Assembly (NCBI GenBank): GCA_001897425.1
Contig: MKSW01000038.1
Coordinates: 124,001-188,000, forward strand
Length of the DNA stretch: 64,000 nt
Direction of reading: 5' to 3'
From: Actinobacteria bacterium 69-20
GTDB taxonomy: Bacteria > Actinomycetota > Actinomycetes > Mycobacteriales > Nakamurellaceae
Part shown: one piece after another, positions 45,069 to 54,249 of the stretch
Layout: each line of letters begins with the position of its first letter
Numbering within the stretch: the stretch's first letter is position 1
Translations under genes and position numbers: made by a program
Notes under the pieces: model-generated
Seen by the model: only the letters and a program-made list of their open reading frames with translations
Told to the model about the DNA's origin: nothing
Databases searched by the model: none

Positions 45069-45902
45069 TCAGGATAAGTTCTTCAGATCGGCTCTCGCCG
45101 GTTCCTCCGCAATCACGACGTCGATCCCCTTGTCCCGCAGTCTTTTCACGTGCGCCGGTGACGTCCCCTTATCGACGATCACCACGTCGAAGTCGCCGAG
45201 CGGCATGTGTGCGTGTAGCGCCCGCTGGTCGAACTTCGAGTGATCCGCGAGCAAAACCCGCTTCGCTGCCGCGGCGAACATGGCCTTCTTGATCATCGCC
45301 GCCTCATAATGCTGGTGGAAGCAGACGTCATCGATGATGGCCGGCGTCGACATCAGCAGGACGTCGGCGCGGAGCTGGTCCAGCGCGGCCAACGTCATGC
45401 TCCCCATGTACGCGTCACACCACTGGTAGTACTGCCCACCCAGCGTGAGGAGCGTGATCCCCGGCTGTCCGACAAGTTCCTCCGCCAGTCGCCGGAAGTT
45501 GGTGATAATCGTCAAGGGCTGTTTGCGCAGAAGCACAGATACGAGGTGCAGACTGGTCGTCGAATCGTCCAGGATTATTGCTTGGCCGGGCTCGATGTAA
45601 TTGCTGGCAGCCAGCGCGATAGCGCGTTTCGCCGACACATTCTGGCGCGCACGATAGTCCGGGCTCGCCTCCACCAAACTCGTTGCGATAGCGGTGACCT
45701 GGCCGCGGCCCTTACGGATCACACCCCGCGCATCAAGGGCATCGAGGTCGCGGTGGATCGTCATCGCGCTGACCGCGAGCATTTCCGCGAGATCGTCGAT
45801 ACGCACCGTTCCAGCGGAGATGACGGCCTTGGTGATGGCATCCAGTCGCTCTCCACGGGGGAGCTTACGTAGATCGTGCTGGGCCTGATTCTGCTTCTTC
45901 AT
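45069..45902 (-). CDS. DeoR-family repressor
   Basis: DeoR-type sugar regulator, 277 residues. The N-terminal helix-turn-helix reads VRIDDLAEMLAVSAMTIHRD near residues 34-53 followed by LDALDARGVIRKGRG. The effector domain has the DeoR signature IILDDSTTSLHLVSVL near 118 and VLLADHSKFDQRA near 220, which bind a phosphorylated sugar. It is divergent from the DhaK-DhaL kinase gene across 300 bp, the usual geometry for local control of a sugar-phosphate pathway. Confidence 0.9.
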   Translation of the reverse strand: MKKQNQAQHDLRKLPRGERLDAITKAVISAGTVRIDDLAEMLAVSAMTIHRDLDALDARGVIRKGRGQVTAIATSLVEASPDYRARQNVSAKRAIALAASNYIEPGQAIILDDSTTSLHLVSVLLRKQPLTIITNFRRLAEELVGQPGITLLTLGGQYYQWCDAYMGSMTLAALDQLRADVLLMSTPAIIDDVCFHQHYEAAMIKKAMFAAAAKRVLLADHSKFDQRALHAHMPLGDFDVVIVDKGTSPAHVKRLRDKGIDVVIAEEPARADLKNLS

Positions 45903-46203
45903 CGTGTCAGCCCTCCGAGAATCTCGATCGAGTTCCGGCGTCGACGTCATCAAGGAACAAGGTACGAGCGATCAAGTTTGTCATAGACCGCGCGGTGGTG
46001 ATGGCGACGTCCGCGATCGCCGCCCTCGTGGCCGCCCCCGGCCGACGGTTCACCGTCAACGATGTGGATTGCATCATGTACGACGGTACTTATAACGTTA
46101 TTGACGTTACTTTCATCATCTGGGATGGTGGCTCCAACGACCTCGACGCGCTCCAACCCACCCGATGGCGCCCTGGGGTTCCGGCACGGAAGGTGAGCAA
46201 CCC
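45903..46203. promoter_or_regulatory. Divergent control region of the DeoR and kinase genes
   Basis: No gene seen. At 46091-46110 TATAACGTTATTGACGTTAC contains two direct ACGTTA hexamers nine bases apart and an AACGTT palindrome, the only AT-rich stretch of the interval; a plausible DeoR site, with TTGACG as a possible -35. Confidence 0.4.
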
Positions 46204-47934
46204 ATGACGTACGTCTTCGACAACCCGGCGTCGTTCACGGAGGACGCGCTCAGCGGATTCCTCGATGTGTACTCGGCAGAGGTGGTCGGTGTGCGGGGCG
46301 GCGTGGTCCGCGCGACGGCGACCCGGCCAGGCAAGGTGGCCGTCGTCGTCGGGGGCGGCTCTGGGCACTACCCCGCGTTTTGCGGTCTGGTCGGCCCGGG
46401 ATTCGCCGACGGGGCCGTCGTCGGAAACATCTTCACGTCGCCGTCTGCGGATGACGCCGTCTCGGTCGGCGCCGAAGTCGAAGCGGGCGCGGGCCTTGTC
46501 TTCATCACCGGCAATTACGCGGGCGACGTCATGAACTTCACGCAAGCGCAGCAGCGGCTCACCGCTGACGGGATCGACACGCGGGTCCTGTTCGTCACCG
46601 ATGACATCGCAAGCGCGCCTTCGGATGACGTCGCGAGAAGGCGCGGCATCGCCGGCGACTTCGTGGTGTTCAAGATTGGGGGCGCCGCGGCCGAGGCGGG
46701 GTACGGGATCGACGATGTTGTCCGCATCGCGCGACACGCCAATGACCGCACCCGCACTCTCGGTGTCGCGTTCGACGGGTGCACCATGCCCGGGGCGTCC
46801 GAGCGGCTGTTCACCGTTCCGCGGGGGAAGGTCGGCGTCGGACTCGGGATCCACGGCGAGCCCGGCGTGTCGGAGGAGCCCCTGCCGACGGCGAGCGCGC
46901 TGGCCGAGCAACTGGTCGAGCAGGTGACTGCGGAGATTGCCGCCATGGCAGGCCACGAGCGGGTCGGTGCCATTCTCAACGGGCTCGGGGCGACGAAGTA
47001 CGAGGAGCTCTTCGTGCTCTGGGGTTCGGTCGCCCGGTTGCTACGCGATCGCGGCTACGTCGTCGTAGGCGCTGAGGTTGGTGAACTGGTGACGAGTCTC
47101 GATATGGCGGGATGCTCGCTGACCCTGGTCGCCCTCGATGCCGAATTGGAATCGTTGTGGCTGGCCCCCGCCCGCACGCCCGCATTCCACCGCGGGACGC
47201 AGGCACCTGCCACGGCGGGCGAGCGCCGAATCGTCCACACGAACCAGGCGGCACACGTGATCGCACCGGTTCGGGGGGCGTCTCCCGCCGCGCGACGATG
47301 CGCCGCGCGCACCCTTGCGGCGCTGGAAGCCATGCAAGAAGCGCTGGAGGACGCGCAGGACATGCTAGGCGCCATCGATGCGGTGGCCGGGGACGGTGAC
47401 CACGGCCGCGGCATGGTGAAGGGGATCGCCGCCGCCGTCCGCGCAGCCCGCGAGGCAGCACACGAGGACGCCGGCGTAGCAACACTTCTCGAACGAGCCG
47501 GATCGGCGTGGGCTGGCGAGGCCGGCGGAACCTCGGGCGCGCTGTGGGGCGCCGGGTTGACCGGCGTCGGGCGGGCACTGGGCGACACCGGGGAGATCAC
47601 CGCAGAATCCGTCTTCAAGGCCCTGCGGGCAGGGTGCGCCGCCATCTCCGACCTCGGACACGCAGCCGTCGGCGACAAGACCATGATCGACGCGCTCGTG
47701 CCCTTCGTCGACGCGTTGGCGGCGGAGATGACGGGCGGCGCCTCGCTTGCTGATGGATGGGCCCGTGCGGCCGCCGTTGCCACCTCTGCCGCGGACAAGA
47801 CCGCGGACCTCACGCCACGCGTCGGCCGCGCGCGACCGCTCGCCGAACGCAGCATCGGCACCCCCGATCCGGGTGCGATCTCGATGGCGCTCTGCCTGAC
47901 GGCAGCGGCAGACGCACTGATCGATCGACGATGA
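46204..47934 (+). CDS. Fused DhaK-DhaL kinase, probable D-erythrulose/tetrulose kinase
   Basis: Dihydroxyacetone-kinase-family enzyme with DhaK (1-330) and DhaL (about 360-576) domains in one chain, 576 residues. GGGSGHYPAFCG near residue 48 and VGLGIHGEPG with the substrate-binding His near 217 mark DhaK; AGDGDHGRGM near 396, GGTSGALWGAG and GDKTMIDALVP mark the ATP-binding DhaL domain. ATG 46204 has GGAAGGTGAG upstream. The RpiB-like isomerase 33 bp downstream and the polyol importer recall the mycobacterial threitol/erythritol pathway, where such fused kinases phosphorylate D- or L-erythrulose. Dihydroxyacetone remains possible. Confidence 0.8.
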   Translation: MTYVFDNPASFTEDALSGFLDVYSAEVVGVRGGVVRATATRPGKVAVVVGGGSGHYPAFCGLVGPGFADGAVVGNIFTSPSADDAVSVGAEVEAGAGLVFITGNYAGDVMNFTQAQQRLTADGIDTRVLFVTDDIASAPSDDVARRRGIAGDFVVFKIGGAAAEAGYGIDDVVRIARHANDRTRTLGVAFDGCTMPGASERLFTVPRGKVGVGLGIHGEPGVSEEPLPTASALAEQLVEQVTAEIAAMAGHERVGAILNGLGATKYEELFVLWGSVARLLRDRGYVVVGAEVGELVTSLDMAGCSLTLVALDAELESLWLAPARTPAFHRGTQAPATAGERRIVHTNQAAHVIAPVRGASPAARRCAARTLAALEAMQEALEDAQDMLGAIDAVAGDGDHGRGMVKGIAAAVRAAREAAHEDAGVATLLERAGSAWAGEAGGTSGALWGAGLTGVGRALGDTGEITAESVFKALRAGCAAISDLGHAAVGDKTMIDALVPFVDALAAEMTGGASLADGWARAAAVATSAADKTADLTPRVGRARPLAERSIGTPDPGAISMALCLTAAADALIDRR

Positions 47935-47967
47935 ACACCGTAGGACGAAGGGAGACGTGACGACCTG

Positions 47968-48489
47968 ATGTCTCGGAAATGGCGCATCGTCGTCGGTAGC
48001 GACGACGCCGGGCTTGCCTACAAGGAAGCCCTCAAACACGATCTCGAGGCCGACGGCCGCGTGGCACGCGTCATCGACGTCGGCGTCCATCCCGAAGGCA
48101 CCACCGACTATCCGCACGTCGCCGTGGCCGCAGCCCGCCTGATCAAAGAGGGCAAGGCCGATCGGGCATTGCTGGTCTGTGGCACCGGACTCGGCGTCGC
48201 CATCAGCGCCAACAAGGTGCCCGGGATCCGGGCCGTAACCGCGCACGACGGCTACTCGGTCGAACGCGCGGTCAAGAGCAACAATGCGCAGGTGCTGTGC
48301 TTCGGTCAGCGGGTGATCGGGCTCGAGTTGGCCCGCCGCCTCGCGGCCGAATGGCTCGGCTACTCTTTCGATCCGACGTCGAACTCCGCCCGCAAGGTCG
48401 ATGCGATCTCGACCTACGAAGTGGTCCGGGAGGACGCAACCGACGAGGCCAGCCTGCTCGAATCCGAGGCCCTCGCGTCGTCCTGCTAA
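47968..48489 (+). CDS. RpiB/LacAB-type isomerase, probable tetrulose-phosphate isomerase
   Basis: Sugar-phosphate isomerase of the RpiB family, 173 residues. The N-terminus [20 protein letters not shown] has Asp where ribose-5-phosphate isomerases have the phosphate-binding His (GSDHAG). The catalytic Cys is in [20 protein letters not shown] near residue 71. Coupling to a DhaK-DhaL kinase suggests D-erythrulose-4-phosphate to D-erythrose-4-phosphate conversion, as described for DerI in Mycobacterium smegmatis and EryI in Brucella. Followed by a separate promoter for the importer. Confidence 0.8.
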   Translation: MSRKWRIVVGSDDAGLAYKEALKHDLEADGRVARVIDVGVHPEGTTDYPHVAVAAARLIKEGKADRALLVCGTGLGVAISANKVPGIRAVTAHDGYSVERAVKSNNAQVLCFGQRVIGLELARRLAAEWLGYSFDPTSNSARKVDAISTYEVVREDATDEASLLESEALASSC

Positions 48490-48525
48490 TCGGGAGTGCT
48501 GCGCGAAACAGATGCAGCTGACCGG

Positions 48526-48561
48526 TTGACAGTAACCCAATGCGATGTATCCTATACGAAA
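48526..48561 (+). promoter_or_regulatory. Promoter and GntR operator of the polyol importer
   Basis: TTGACA (48526-48531), 16-bp spacer, TATCCT (48548-48553). The -10 is covered by TGTATCCTATACGAAA (48546-48561), whose core GTAT-CCT-ATAC is palindromic. The same 16-mer with two changes lies at the promoter of the GntR gene (55880-55895). A leader of about 180 bases then precedes the first importer gene. Confidence 0.75.
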
Positions 48562-48740
48562 CAGCCAACTCGAGGTAGCCGTCTCACGAGGACGGGCAGG
48601 CTGTCGCACCTGGATCTGCCGCCTGAAGCAGCAAGAACAGCCACTGCTCGCACGTCGGCCCCGGCCCGATCGTGCTCAGACCGCAGAAACGATCGCAGTT
48701 GTGAATTGTCCGTAAGTTGTCCAACCGAGAAGGAGCACCA

Positions 48741-50174
48741 ATGCGCTATCACGTATCACTGTCCAGGCGCTATGCCATTGGGGCCATTGCACTGGCCGTG
48801 GGCCTGGTGGTATCGGCCTGTTCGTCAAGTGGAAGCGCCGGCGGCGGCGAGTCCGCTACTCAAGGTACAGGCGATTCGAGTTCCAATAGCAGTGCAGGGG
48901 AAGGTGCGTCTTCCGGCACCGCTGATCAGTCCATCAACGTGATCATGGTCAACAACCCCGCACAGGAGGACCTGGTCAAGCTCACGCCGGACAACTTCAC
49001 CAAGCAGACCGGAATCAAGGTCAATTTCACTCTGTTGCCGGAGAATGACGTTCGGGCCAAGATCAGCCAGGAGTTCTCGTCACAGGCCGGGCAATACGAT
49101 GTTGCCACGCTGTCGAACTATGAGATCCCCTTCTATGCGAACAACGGGTGGCTCGCCCCGCTCGACAAGTACATCGCCGCGGACACGGCTTTCGACCAGG
49201 CCGACATCCTCCCCGCCATGGCAGAATCGATGAAGGGCAAGGACGGCAAGATCTACGGTGAGCCGTTCGAGGGGCAATCGTCGTTCCTCATGTACCGCAA
49301 GGACGTTTTCGAGGCGAAGGGCCTCACCGTCCCCTCGAACCCGACCTGGGATCAGGTCGCCGAACTCGCCGCCAAGATCGATCACGCGGAGCCCGGCATG
49401 CGCGGAATCTGCTTGCGCGGCCAGCCCGGATGGGGCGAGATGTTCGCTCCGTTGACGACGGTGATCAACACCTTCGGCGGGACATGGTTCGACAAGGACT
49501 GGAATGCACAGGTCGATTCACCGGCGTTCCAGCAGGCGGTCGAGTTCTACGTCAAGCTGATTCAGGAGCACGGCGAGGACGGGGCCGCACAATCCGGCTA
49601 CACAGAATGCCTCAACGATTTCATTCAGGGCAAGGTGGCCATGTGGGTGGACGCCACCAACTCCGGAGGCTCCATCGAGGCGTCGAATTCCCCGATTCAC
49701 GGCAAGATCGGGTATGCGCAATCCCCGGTCAAACTGACGAAGTCGTCCGGCTGGCTGTGGACGTGGGCGTGGGGCATCCAGGCCGCGTCGAAGCACCAGG
49801 ATGCGGCGTGGAAGTTTGTCTCCTGGGCGAGCTCCAAAGACTACGAGCTCTTGGTAGCGAAGAAGCTGGGCTGGGCCAAGGTGCCGTACGGCAAGCGTGA
49901 GTCGACGTTCAAGAACCCCGACTTCCAGGCCGGCGCACCCTTCTACAAGGCTGCCCTGGAAGCGATCGAGAGCGTCAGCCCCGAGAACTCCTTCACGCAA
50001 CCGCGGCCCGCTGCGGGTGTTCAGTTCGTCGGCATCCCCGAATTCGCCGCGTTGGCCACGGATCTCTCCAGGGATATCAGCGCCGTCATCGCCGGGCAGG
50101 GCACCGTCGCCGCCGCACTCGCCAAGGGCCAGAAGGCAGCGGAGGCTGTAGGAGCCAAGTACAAGAACAAGTGA
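48741..50174 (+). CDS. Polyol ABC importer substrate-binding lipoprotein (SmoE-like)
   Basis: Extracellular solute-binding protein, 477 residues, of the sorbitol/mannitol (SmoE) type. The signal ends in the lipobox VVSAC (Cys27), then a Gly/Ser linker. The binding domain starts INVIMVNNPAQEDLVKL and contains LSNYEIPFYANNGWLAPLDK, FEGQSSFLMYRKDVF, GRLQ-less MRGICLRGQPGWGEMFAPL and SGWLWTWAWGIQAASKH. AGAAGGAG lies six bases before ATG 48741. A perfect 16-bp hairpin follows the stop. A polyol such as erythritol, threitol or a hexitol is inferred from the downstream enzymes. Confidence 0.88.
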   Translation: MRYHVSLSRRYAIGAIALAVGLVVSACSSSGSAGGGESATQGTGDSSSNSSAGEGASSGTADQSINVIMVNNPAQEDLVKLTPDNFTKQTGIKVNFTLLPENDVRAKISQEFSSQAGQYDVATLSNYEIPFYANNGWLAPLDKYIAADTAFDQADILPAMAESMKGKDGKIYGEPFEGQSSFLMYRKDVFEAKGLTVPSNPTWDQVAELAAKIDHAEPGMRGICLRGQPGWGEMFAPLTTVINTFGGTWFDKDWNAQVDSPAFQQAVEFYVKLIQEHGEDGAAQSGYTECLNDFIQGKVAMWVDATNSGGSIEASNSPIHGKIGYAQSPVKLTKSSGWLWTWAWGIQAASKHQDAAWKFVSWASSKDYELLVAKKLGWAKVPYGKRESTFKNPDFQAGAPFYKAALEAIESVSPENSFTQPRPAAGVQFVGIPEFAALATDLSRDISAVIAGQGTVAAALAKGQKAAEAVGAKYKNK

Positions 50175-50192
50175 TCCGCTGAGCAGCTACGA

Positions 50193-50229
50193 GGTTGGGA
50201 TCCCTCACCATGCGTGAGGGATCCCAACC
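50193..50229. promoter_or_regulatory. Intercistronic perfect stem-loop
   Basis: GGTTGGGATCCCTCAC (50193-50208), loop CATGC, GTGAGGGATCCCAACC (50214-50229): a 16-bp perfect stem between the binding-protein gene and the first permease gene, ending one base before the permease ribosome site (GAGGAGGG). Such stems protect upstream mRNA or attenuate read-through, giving more binding protein than permease. Confidence 0.85.
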
Positions 50230-50240
50230 GAGGAGGGATT

Positions 50241-51188
50241 ATGAGCCGCACGGGTGTCGAGCAGGTACCGCCGGTCTCGCAGCACGCCCGCACCGGTCGT
50301 CGGCAGGCCTGGCTACGCCGCGCCCCGCTGTTGCCCGCGCTGATCTTCATGATCGCTCTGACCCAGGTGCCCTTTCTCGCAAGCCTGGTGATCTCGACCT
50401 ACCACTGGAACAGCCTGCTCCCGGACGAGACGAAATTCGTCGGGTTCGACAATTACGTGACGGTGTTCACCGACACTGATTTGCGCAGCGCGGTGATTAC
50501 CACTTTCCTGCTCACCGCGACCGTCGTGATCGTCAGCGTCTTCTTCGGGGGCACGATCGCACTTCTCGTCAATCGGAAGTTCTTCGGGCGAGGGCTCGCC
50601 CGAACGATGTTGATCACGCCGTTCCTGATCGTTCCGGTGGCAGCGGCTCTGGTGTGGAAACACGCGATCCTGAATCCCAGTTACGGTCTGCTCAACGGGA
50701 CCCTGACATGGATATGGTCGCTCTTCGGACAGCAGAATGCGCCCCAGCTCGATCCCCTCTCCACGCATCCTTTGATGTCGGTGGAGGCGTCGTTGATCTG
50801 GCAATGGACGCCGTTCATGATGCTCATCATCCTTGCCGGGCTGCAATCCCAGCCGATGGACATCGTGGAGGCCGCGCGGGTCGACGGGGCCGGCGAATTC
50901 AACATCTTCCGGTTCATCACCCTCCCCCACCTCCGCCGGTACGTCGAACTCGGCGCCCTCTTGGGGTCGATCTACATCGTGCAGAACTTCGATGCGGTGT
51001 TCACCCTCACGTCCGGCGCCCTGGGAACCGCGAACCTCCCCTATATCGTCTACCAGACCTTCTACGTCAGTAACGAATACGGCCTAGCCTCCGCCGCCGG
51101 CGTTGTGGTGGTGGCCGGGACGCTCGTCATCGCCACGTTTGTGCTACGAACAATGTTCTCGATGTTCCGGACGGAGCTGGTTCGATGA
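50241..51188 (+). CDS. Polyol ABC importer permease 1 (SmoF-like)
   Basis: MalF-type permease, 315 residues with six membrane segments (first LLPALIFMIALTQVPFLASL near residue 36). The cytoplasmic EAA loop reads DIVEAARVDGAGEFNIFRFI near residue 210. ATG 50241 is preceded by GAGGAGGG at five bases. The last four bases overlap permease 2. No ATP-binding subunit is encoded in this locus; a shared MsiK-type ATPase elsewhere is likely. Confidence 0.92.
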   Translation: MSRTGVEQVPPVSQHARTGRRQAWLRRAPLLPALIFMIALTQVPFLASLVISTYHWNSLLPDETKFVGFDNYVTVFTDTDLRSAVITTFLLTATVVIVSVFFGGTIALLVNRKFFGRGLARTMLITPFLIVPVAAALVWKHAILNPSYGLLNGTLTWIWSLFGQQNAPQLDPLSTHPLMSVEASLIWQWTPFMMLIILAGLQSQPMDIVEAARVDGAGEFNIFRFITLPHLRRYVELGALLGSIYIVQNFDAVFTLTSGALGTANLPYIVYQTFYVSNEYGLASAAGVVVVAGTLVIATFVLRTMFSMFRTELVR

Positions 51189-52096
51189 GATCCCCTGCAA
51201 GTGTGGTGGAACCGGCGCCTGCGACAACGACACCTGCGGCCCTTCCGGCGCCCCCGGTGCATACGCGCCGCCGGAGGTCTGGTGGTCACCTTCTTCTCAC
51301 GGCGGTAACATGGCTGCTGGCGCTGTTCTTCGCCGGGCCGGTGTTGTGGATGCTCCTGACGTCATTCCATTCCGAGGCGGATGCAGCGACCAACCCACCC
51401 TCCCTCCTGGCACCGTTGACCCTGTCAGGTTATGGCGAGTTCTTCGGTGCCAATTCCGGGATCAGCCCGGTCCGGCCGCTCGTGAACTCGCTGATCGCGT
51501 CCGTCGGATCGACGGTGATGGTCCTCGTGCTGGCGCTTCCCGCGGCCTATGCGCTGTCGATCAAGTCCATCGTGAAATGGCGCGATGTGCTGTTCTTCTT
51601 CCTGTCGACGAAGATGATGCCGATCGTTGCGGCACTGCTGCCGCTGTACCTTCTGGCGAACTACATCGGCGGGCTCGACAAGATCTGGTTCCTGCTGATC
51701 GTCTACATGGTGATGAACCTCCCGATTGCGGTATGGATGCTCCGCTCCTTCCTCGCCGATGTGCCGGTCGAGATGATCGAGGCGGCGGAGATCGACGGAG
51801 CATCGCTGATGACGACGTTGCGGCGTGTGCTGTTGCCGGTCATTCTGCCAGGTATGGCCGCCACCTCATTGATCTGCTTCATCTTCAGCTGGAACGAATT
51901 ATTGGTGGCGCGCGTACTCACCGGCGTTTCCGCGCAGACCGCGCCGGTGTTTCTCACCGGTTTCGTCTCCAGTCAGGGCCTGTTCCTGGCGAAGGTGTGT
52001 GCGGCTTCGATGGTCATTTCGATTCCGGTTCTCATTGCCGGCCTGACCGCGCAGGACAAATTCGTTCAAGGTCTCACCCTGGGCGCCGTGAAATGA
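51185..52096 (+). CDS. Polyol ABC importer permease 2 (SmoG-like)
   Basis: MalG-type permease, 303 residues. An Ala/Pro-rich cytosolic N-terminus of 35 residues precedes six membrane helices; the EAA loop is PVEMIEAAEIDGASLMTTLR near residue 197. GLFLAKVCAASMVISIPVLI forms the last helix. ATGA overlap with permease 1. Followed after 92 bp by the TIM-barrel isomerase gene. Confidence 0.92.
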   Translation: MRSPASVVEPAPATTTPAALPAPPVHTRRRRSGGHLLLTAVTWLLALFFAGPVLWMLLTSFHSEADAATNPPSLLAPLTLSGYGEFFGANSGISPVRPLVNSLIASVGSTVMVLVLALPAAYALSIKSIVKWRDVLFFFLSTKMMPIVAALLPLYLLANYIGGLDKIWFLLIVYMVMNLPIAVWMLRSFLADVPVEMIEAAEIDGASLMTTLRRVLLPVILPGMAATSLICFIFSWNELLVARVLTGVSAQTAPVFLTGFVSSQGLFLAKVCAASMVISIPVLIAGLTAQDKFVQGLTLGAVK

Positions 52097-52188
52097 TCGC
52101 CGGGCGGCACGGTATCGCGTCATAGATAACGCCGTCCTCATTCCAATCGGTTCGTATTGATAGCTTTGCTGACACCTGGGAGCTCCGG

Positions 52189-53214
52189 ATGACCTATGTT
52201 GCCGACGACTGGCGGATTGCTACCGCGATGCTGCCTTTCCCGAACGTCACTGCGGACGGGCGCAGTGTCCAGGACGTTGACGCATCCTATTGGTGCGATG
52301 TGTTCCGCGAGGTCGCAGACGCGGGATTCCGCGACGTCGACCTGACTGATTGCTGGGTCCGCATCGGCGATCTCTCCCCCTCCCGGCTCGACGAATTCGC
52401 CACCGCGATGCGGGAGGCCGACGTGGTCGCCGCCGGTGTATCGGCGATCCGCTGCAGCGTGATCGATTCCCATTGTGGCGACGAGAACCTCGCCTACTCC
52501 CACCGAACCATCGATGCGGCAGCGCATCTCGGGTGCGCTGTGGTCTCGGTGGGGCTTCACCAGCAGTTGACTCCGGCCCAGAAGCGCAGGCTCTGGTTCT
52601 GGACCTTGCCGGGTCACGTCGATCCGGCGGATGACGCCGACACATGGCGACTCGCAGTTCGACGACTGCGTGAGCTGGGCGAACATGCGGCCGAGGTCGG
52701 CCTGCTGCTCTCGCTCGAAATGTACGAGGACACCTACCTGGGGACCGCCGATTCATCGGTCCGACTCGTCGAGGACATCGGGTTGTCGAATGTGGGCCTG
52801 AATCCGGATCTGGGGAATCTCGTTCGCCTGAACCGACCCGTCGAATCGTGGCACGAGATGGCCGTCAAGACCTTGCCTTACACCAACTACTGGCACGTCA
52901 AGAACTACCTGCGATACGAGGACCCGGACCGTGATTGTTACCTGGCCATGCCTGCGACGCTCCAGGACGGCGTCATCAATTACCGCGAACTGATTCGCCT
53001 GGCGACCGCCGTGGGCTTCCAGGGCATCATCTGCACGGAACACTACGGGGGCGACGGGTTGAGCGTGTGCGCCGCGAATCGTGAGTATCTGCGATCTCGA
53101 ATCCTTCCCGCACGCCCTGATTACCGGCTCGGCGAGTCGCGGGTGCTGCAGGTGGCGCCGGTGGAGGCCGCCACGGGGGACGGCCAGGCGGTGAAGGAAC
53201 TCGCCCATGGATGA
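52189..53214 (+). CDS. Xylose-isomerase-like TIM-barrel sugar epimerase/isomerase
   Basis: PF01261 family protein, 341 residues. Putative metal ligands appear in order: Glu in LLSLEMYEDTYLG near 166, Asp in NVGLNPDLGNLV near 202, His in NYWHVKNYLRYED near 234, and Glu in IICTEHYGGDG near 280. GGGAG lies eight bases before the ATG. In erythritol catabolism a PF01261 enzyme (EryC) interconverts tetrulose phosphates, so a similar step is plausible here. The exact reaction is not determined. Confidence 0.75.
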   Translation: MTYVADDWRIATAMLPFPNVTADGRSVQDVDASYWCDVFREVADAGFRDVDLTDCWVRIGDLSPSRLDEFATAMREADVVAAGVSAIRCSVIDSHCGDENLAYSHRTIDAAAHLGCAVVSVGLHQQLTPAQKRRLWFWTLPGHVDPADDADTWRLAVRRLRELGEHAAEVGLLLSLEMYEDTYLGTADSSVRLVEDIGLSNVGLNPDLGNLVRLNRPVESWHEMAVKTLPYTNYWHVKNYLRYEDPDRDCYLAMPATLQDGVINYRELIRLATAVGFQGIICTEHYGGDGLSVCAANREYLRSRILPARPDYRLGESRVLQVAPVEAATGDGQAVKELAHG

Positions 53215-53247
53215 ATCTGGTGCCCCGATGTGGCGCTACGTACAGGA

Positions 53248-54249
53248 ATGGACAACATCGTGACCGGGACCATGGCGATCATCGGCAGCGGCTACATGGG
53301 TGGCGGTATCGCGCAGGTGTTCGCGCTGGCCGGGACCACGGTGCTCGTGGCGGACGTGTCCGCGGACATCGCCCGCCAGGGCCGTGCCCGGCTCCTGCGC
53401 GACGCCGACGACTTCGTCCGGGCCGGAATCTTCCCGCCCGACGCCGTAGCGCTGTTGGAGGAACATGTCGTGGCGGCTGACTCACTGGAGGCCGCCGTCG
53501 CCGACGCCGATTTCGTCGAGGAAGCCGTTCCGGAGGACTTCGCGCTCAAACGCGAGACGCTGCGGCGTGTCGGCGCCGCCGCCAGAGGCGACGCGATCAT
53601 CGCCACCAACACGTCGGCGATCGCCATCACGGACCTGGCTTCCGCGGTGCCGGGTCCGGAGCGATTCCTAGGCGTCCACTTCATGAACCCCGCGCCCTTC
53701 ATCCCCGGCGTGGAGGTGATCGTCCACCCGCGGACCGATCCGGCGACGCTCGCCGCGACCCAGACGCTGCTCGCCCGGGCTGGCAAGGTTCCGGTGGCCA
53801 TCAAGGACACCACCGGATTCGTGGTCAATCGGCTGCAGTACGCCCTCTTCAGCGAGGCCGCCCGCGTGCTCGCGGAAGGTGTGGCCACGGCGCAGGACAT
53901 CGACAACCTGGTGCGCTCCTCCTTCGGTTTCCGTCTCGCATTGTTCGGCCCGTTCGCCATCGCAGACATGGCCGGGCTGGACGTCTACCGCGCCGCCTAC
54001 GGATCGCTGCAATCGGCCTATCCCGATCGATTCTCGCCCCCGCAGGTGCTCGACGATCTCGTGCAGGCCGGCGACCTCGGGGTGAAGACCGGTGCCGGGT
54101 TCTTCCGCCTCGATCCGGCACAGCGCGACCAACTCGTCGCCTATCGTGATCGGGCTTACGCCGCGCTCGGCGAACTCATTCGCAATCTCGGTCCGTCACC
54201 GCATATGACGGCCGCCGCCCCCACCGACGCGTCAGAATCGGGCCAATGA
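53248..54249 (+). CDS. 3-hydroxyacyl-CoA-dehydrogenase-like NAD oxidoreductase
   Basis: NAD-dependent dehydrogenase, 333 residues. AIIGSGYMGGGIAQVFALAG is the Rossmann motif; ATNTSAIAITDLA and GVHFMNPAPFIPGVEVIVHP hold the catalytic Ser/His region; TTGFVVNRLQYALFSEAARV opens the C-terminal helical domain. The family includes L-gulonate 3-dehydrogenase and hydroxyacid dehydrogenases as well as fatty-acid enzymes. In this sugar locus an aldonate or tetronate substrate is more likely than a CoA thioester. Start is uncertain (ATG 53248, GTG 53260 or ATG 53272). Its stop overlaps the next gene. Confidence 0.75.
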   Translation: MDNIVTGTMAIIGSGYMGGGIAQVFALAGTTVLVADVSADIARQGRARLLRDADDFVRAGIFPPDAVALLEEHVVAADSLEAAVADADFVEEAVPEDFALKRETLRRVGAAARGDAIIATNTSAIAITDLASAVPGPERFLGVHFMNPAPFIPGVEVIVHPRTDPATLAATQTLLARAGKVPVAIKDTTGFVVNRLQYALFSEAARVLAEGVATAQDIDNLVRSSFGFRLALFGPFAIADMAGLDVYRAAYGSLQSAYPDRFSPPQVLDDLVQAGDLGVKTGAGFFRLDPAQRDQLVAYRDRAYAALGELIRNLGPSPHMTAAAPTDASESGQ

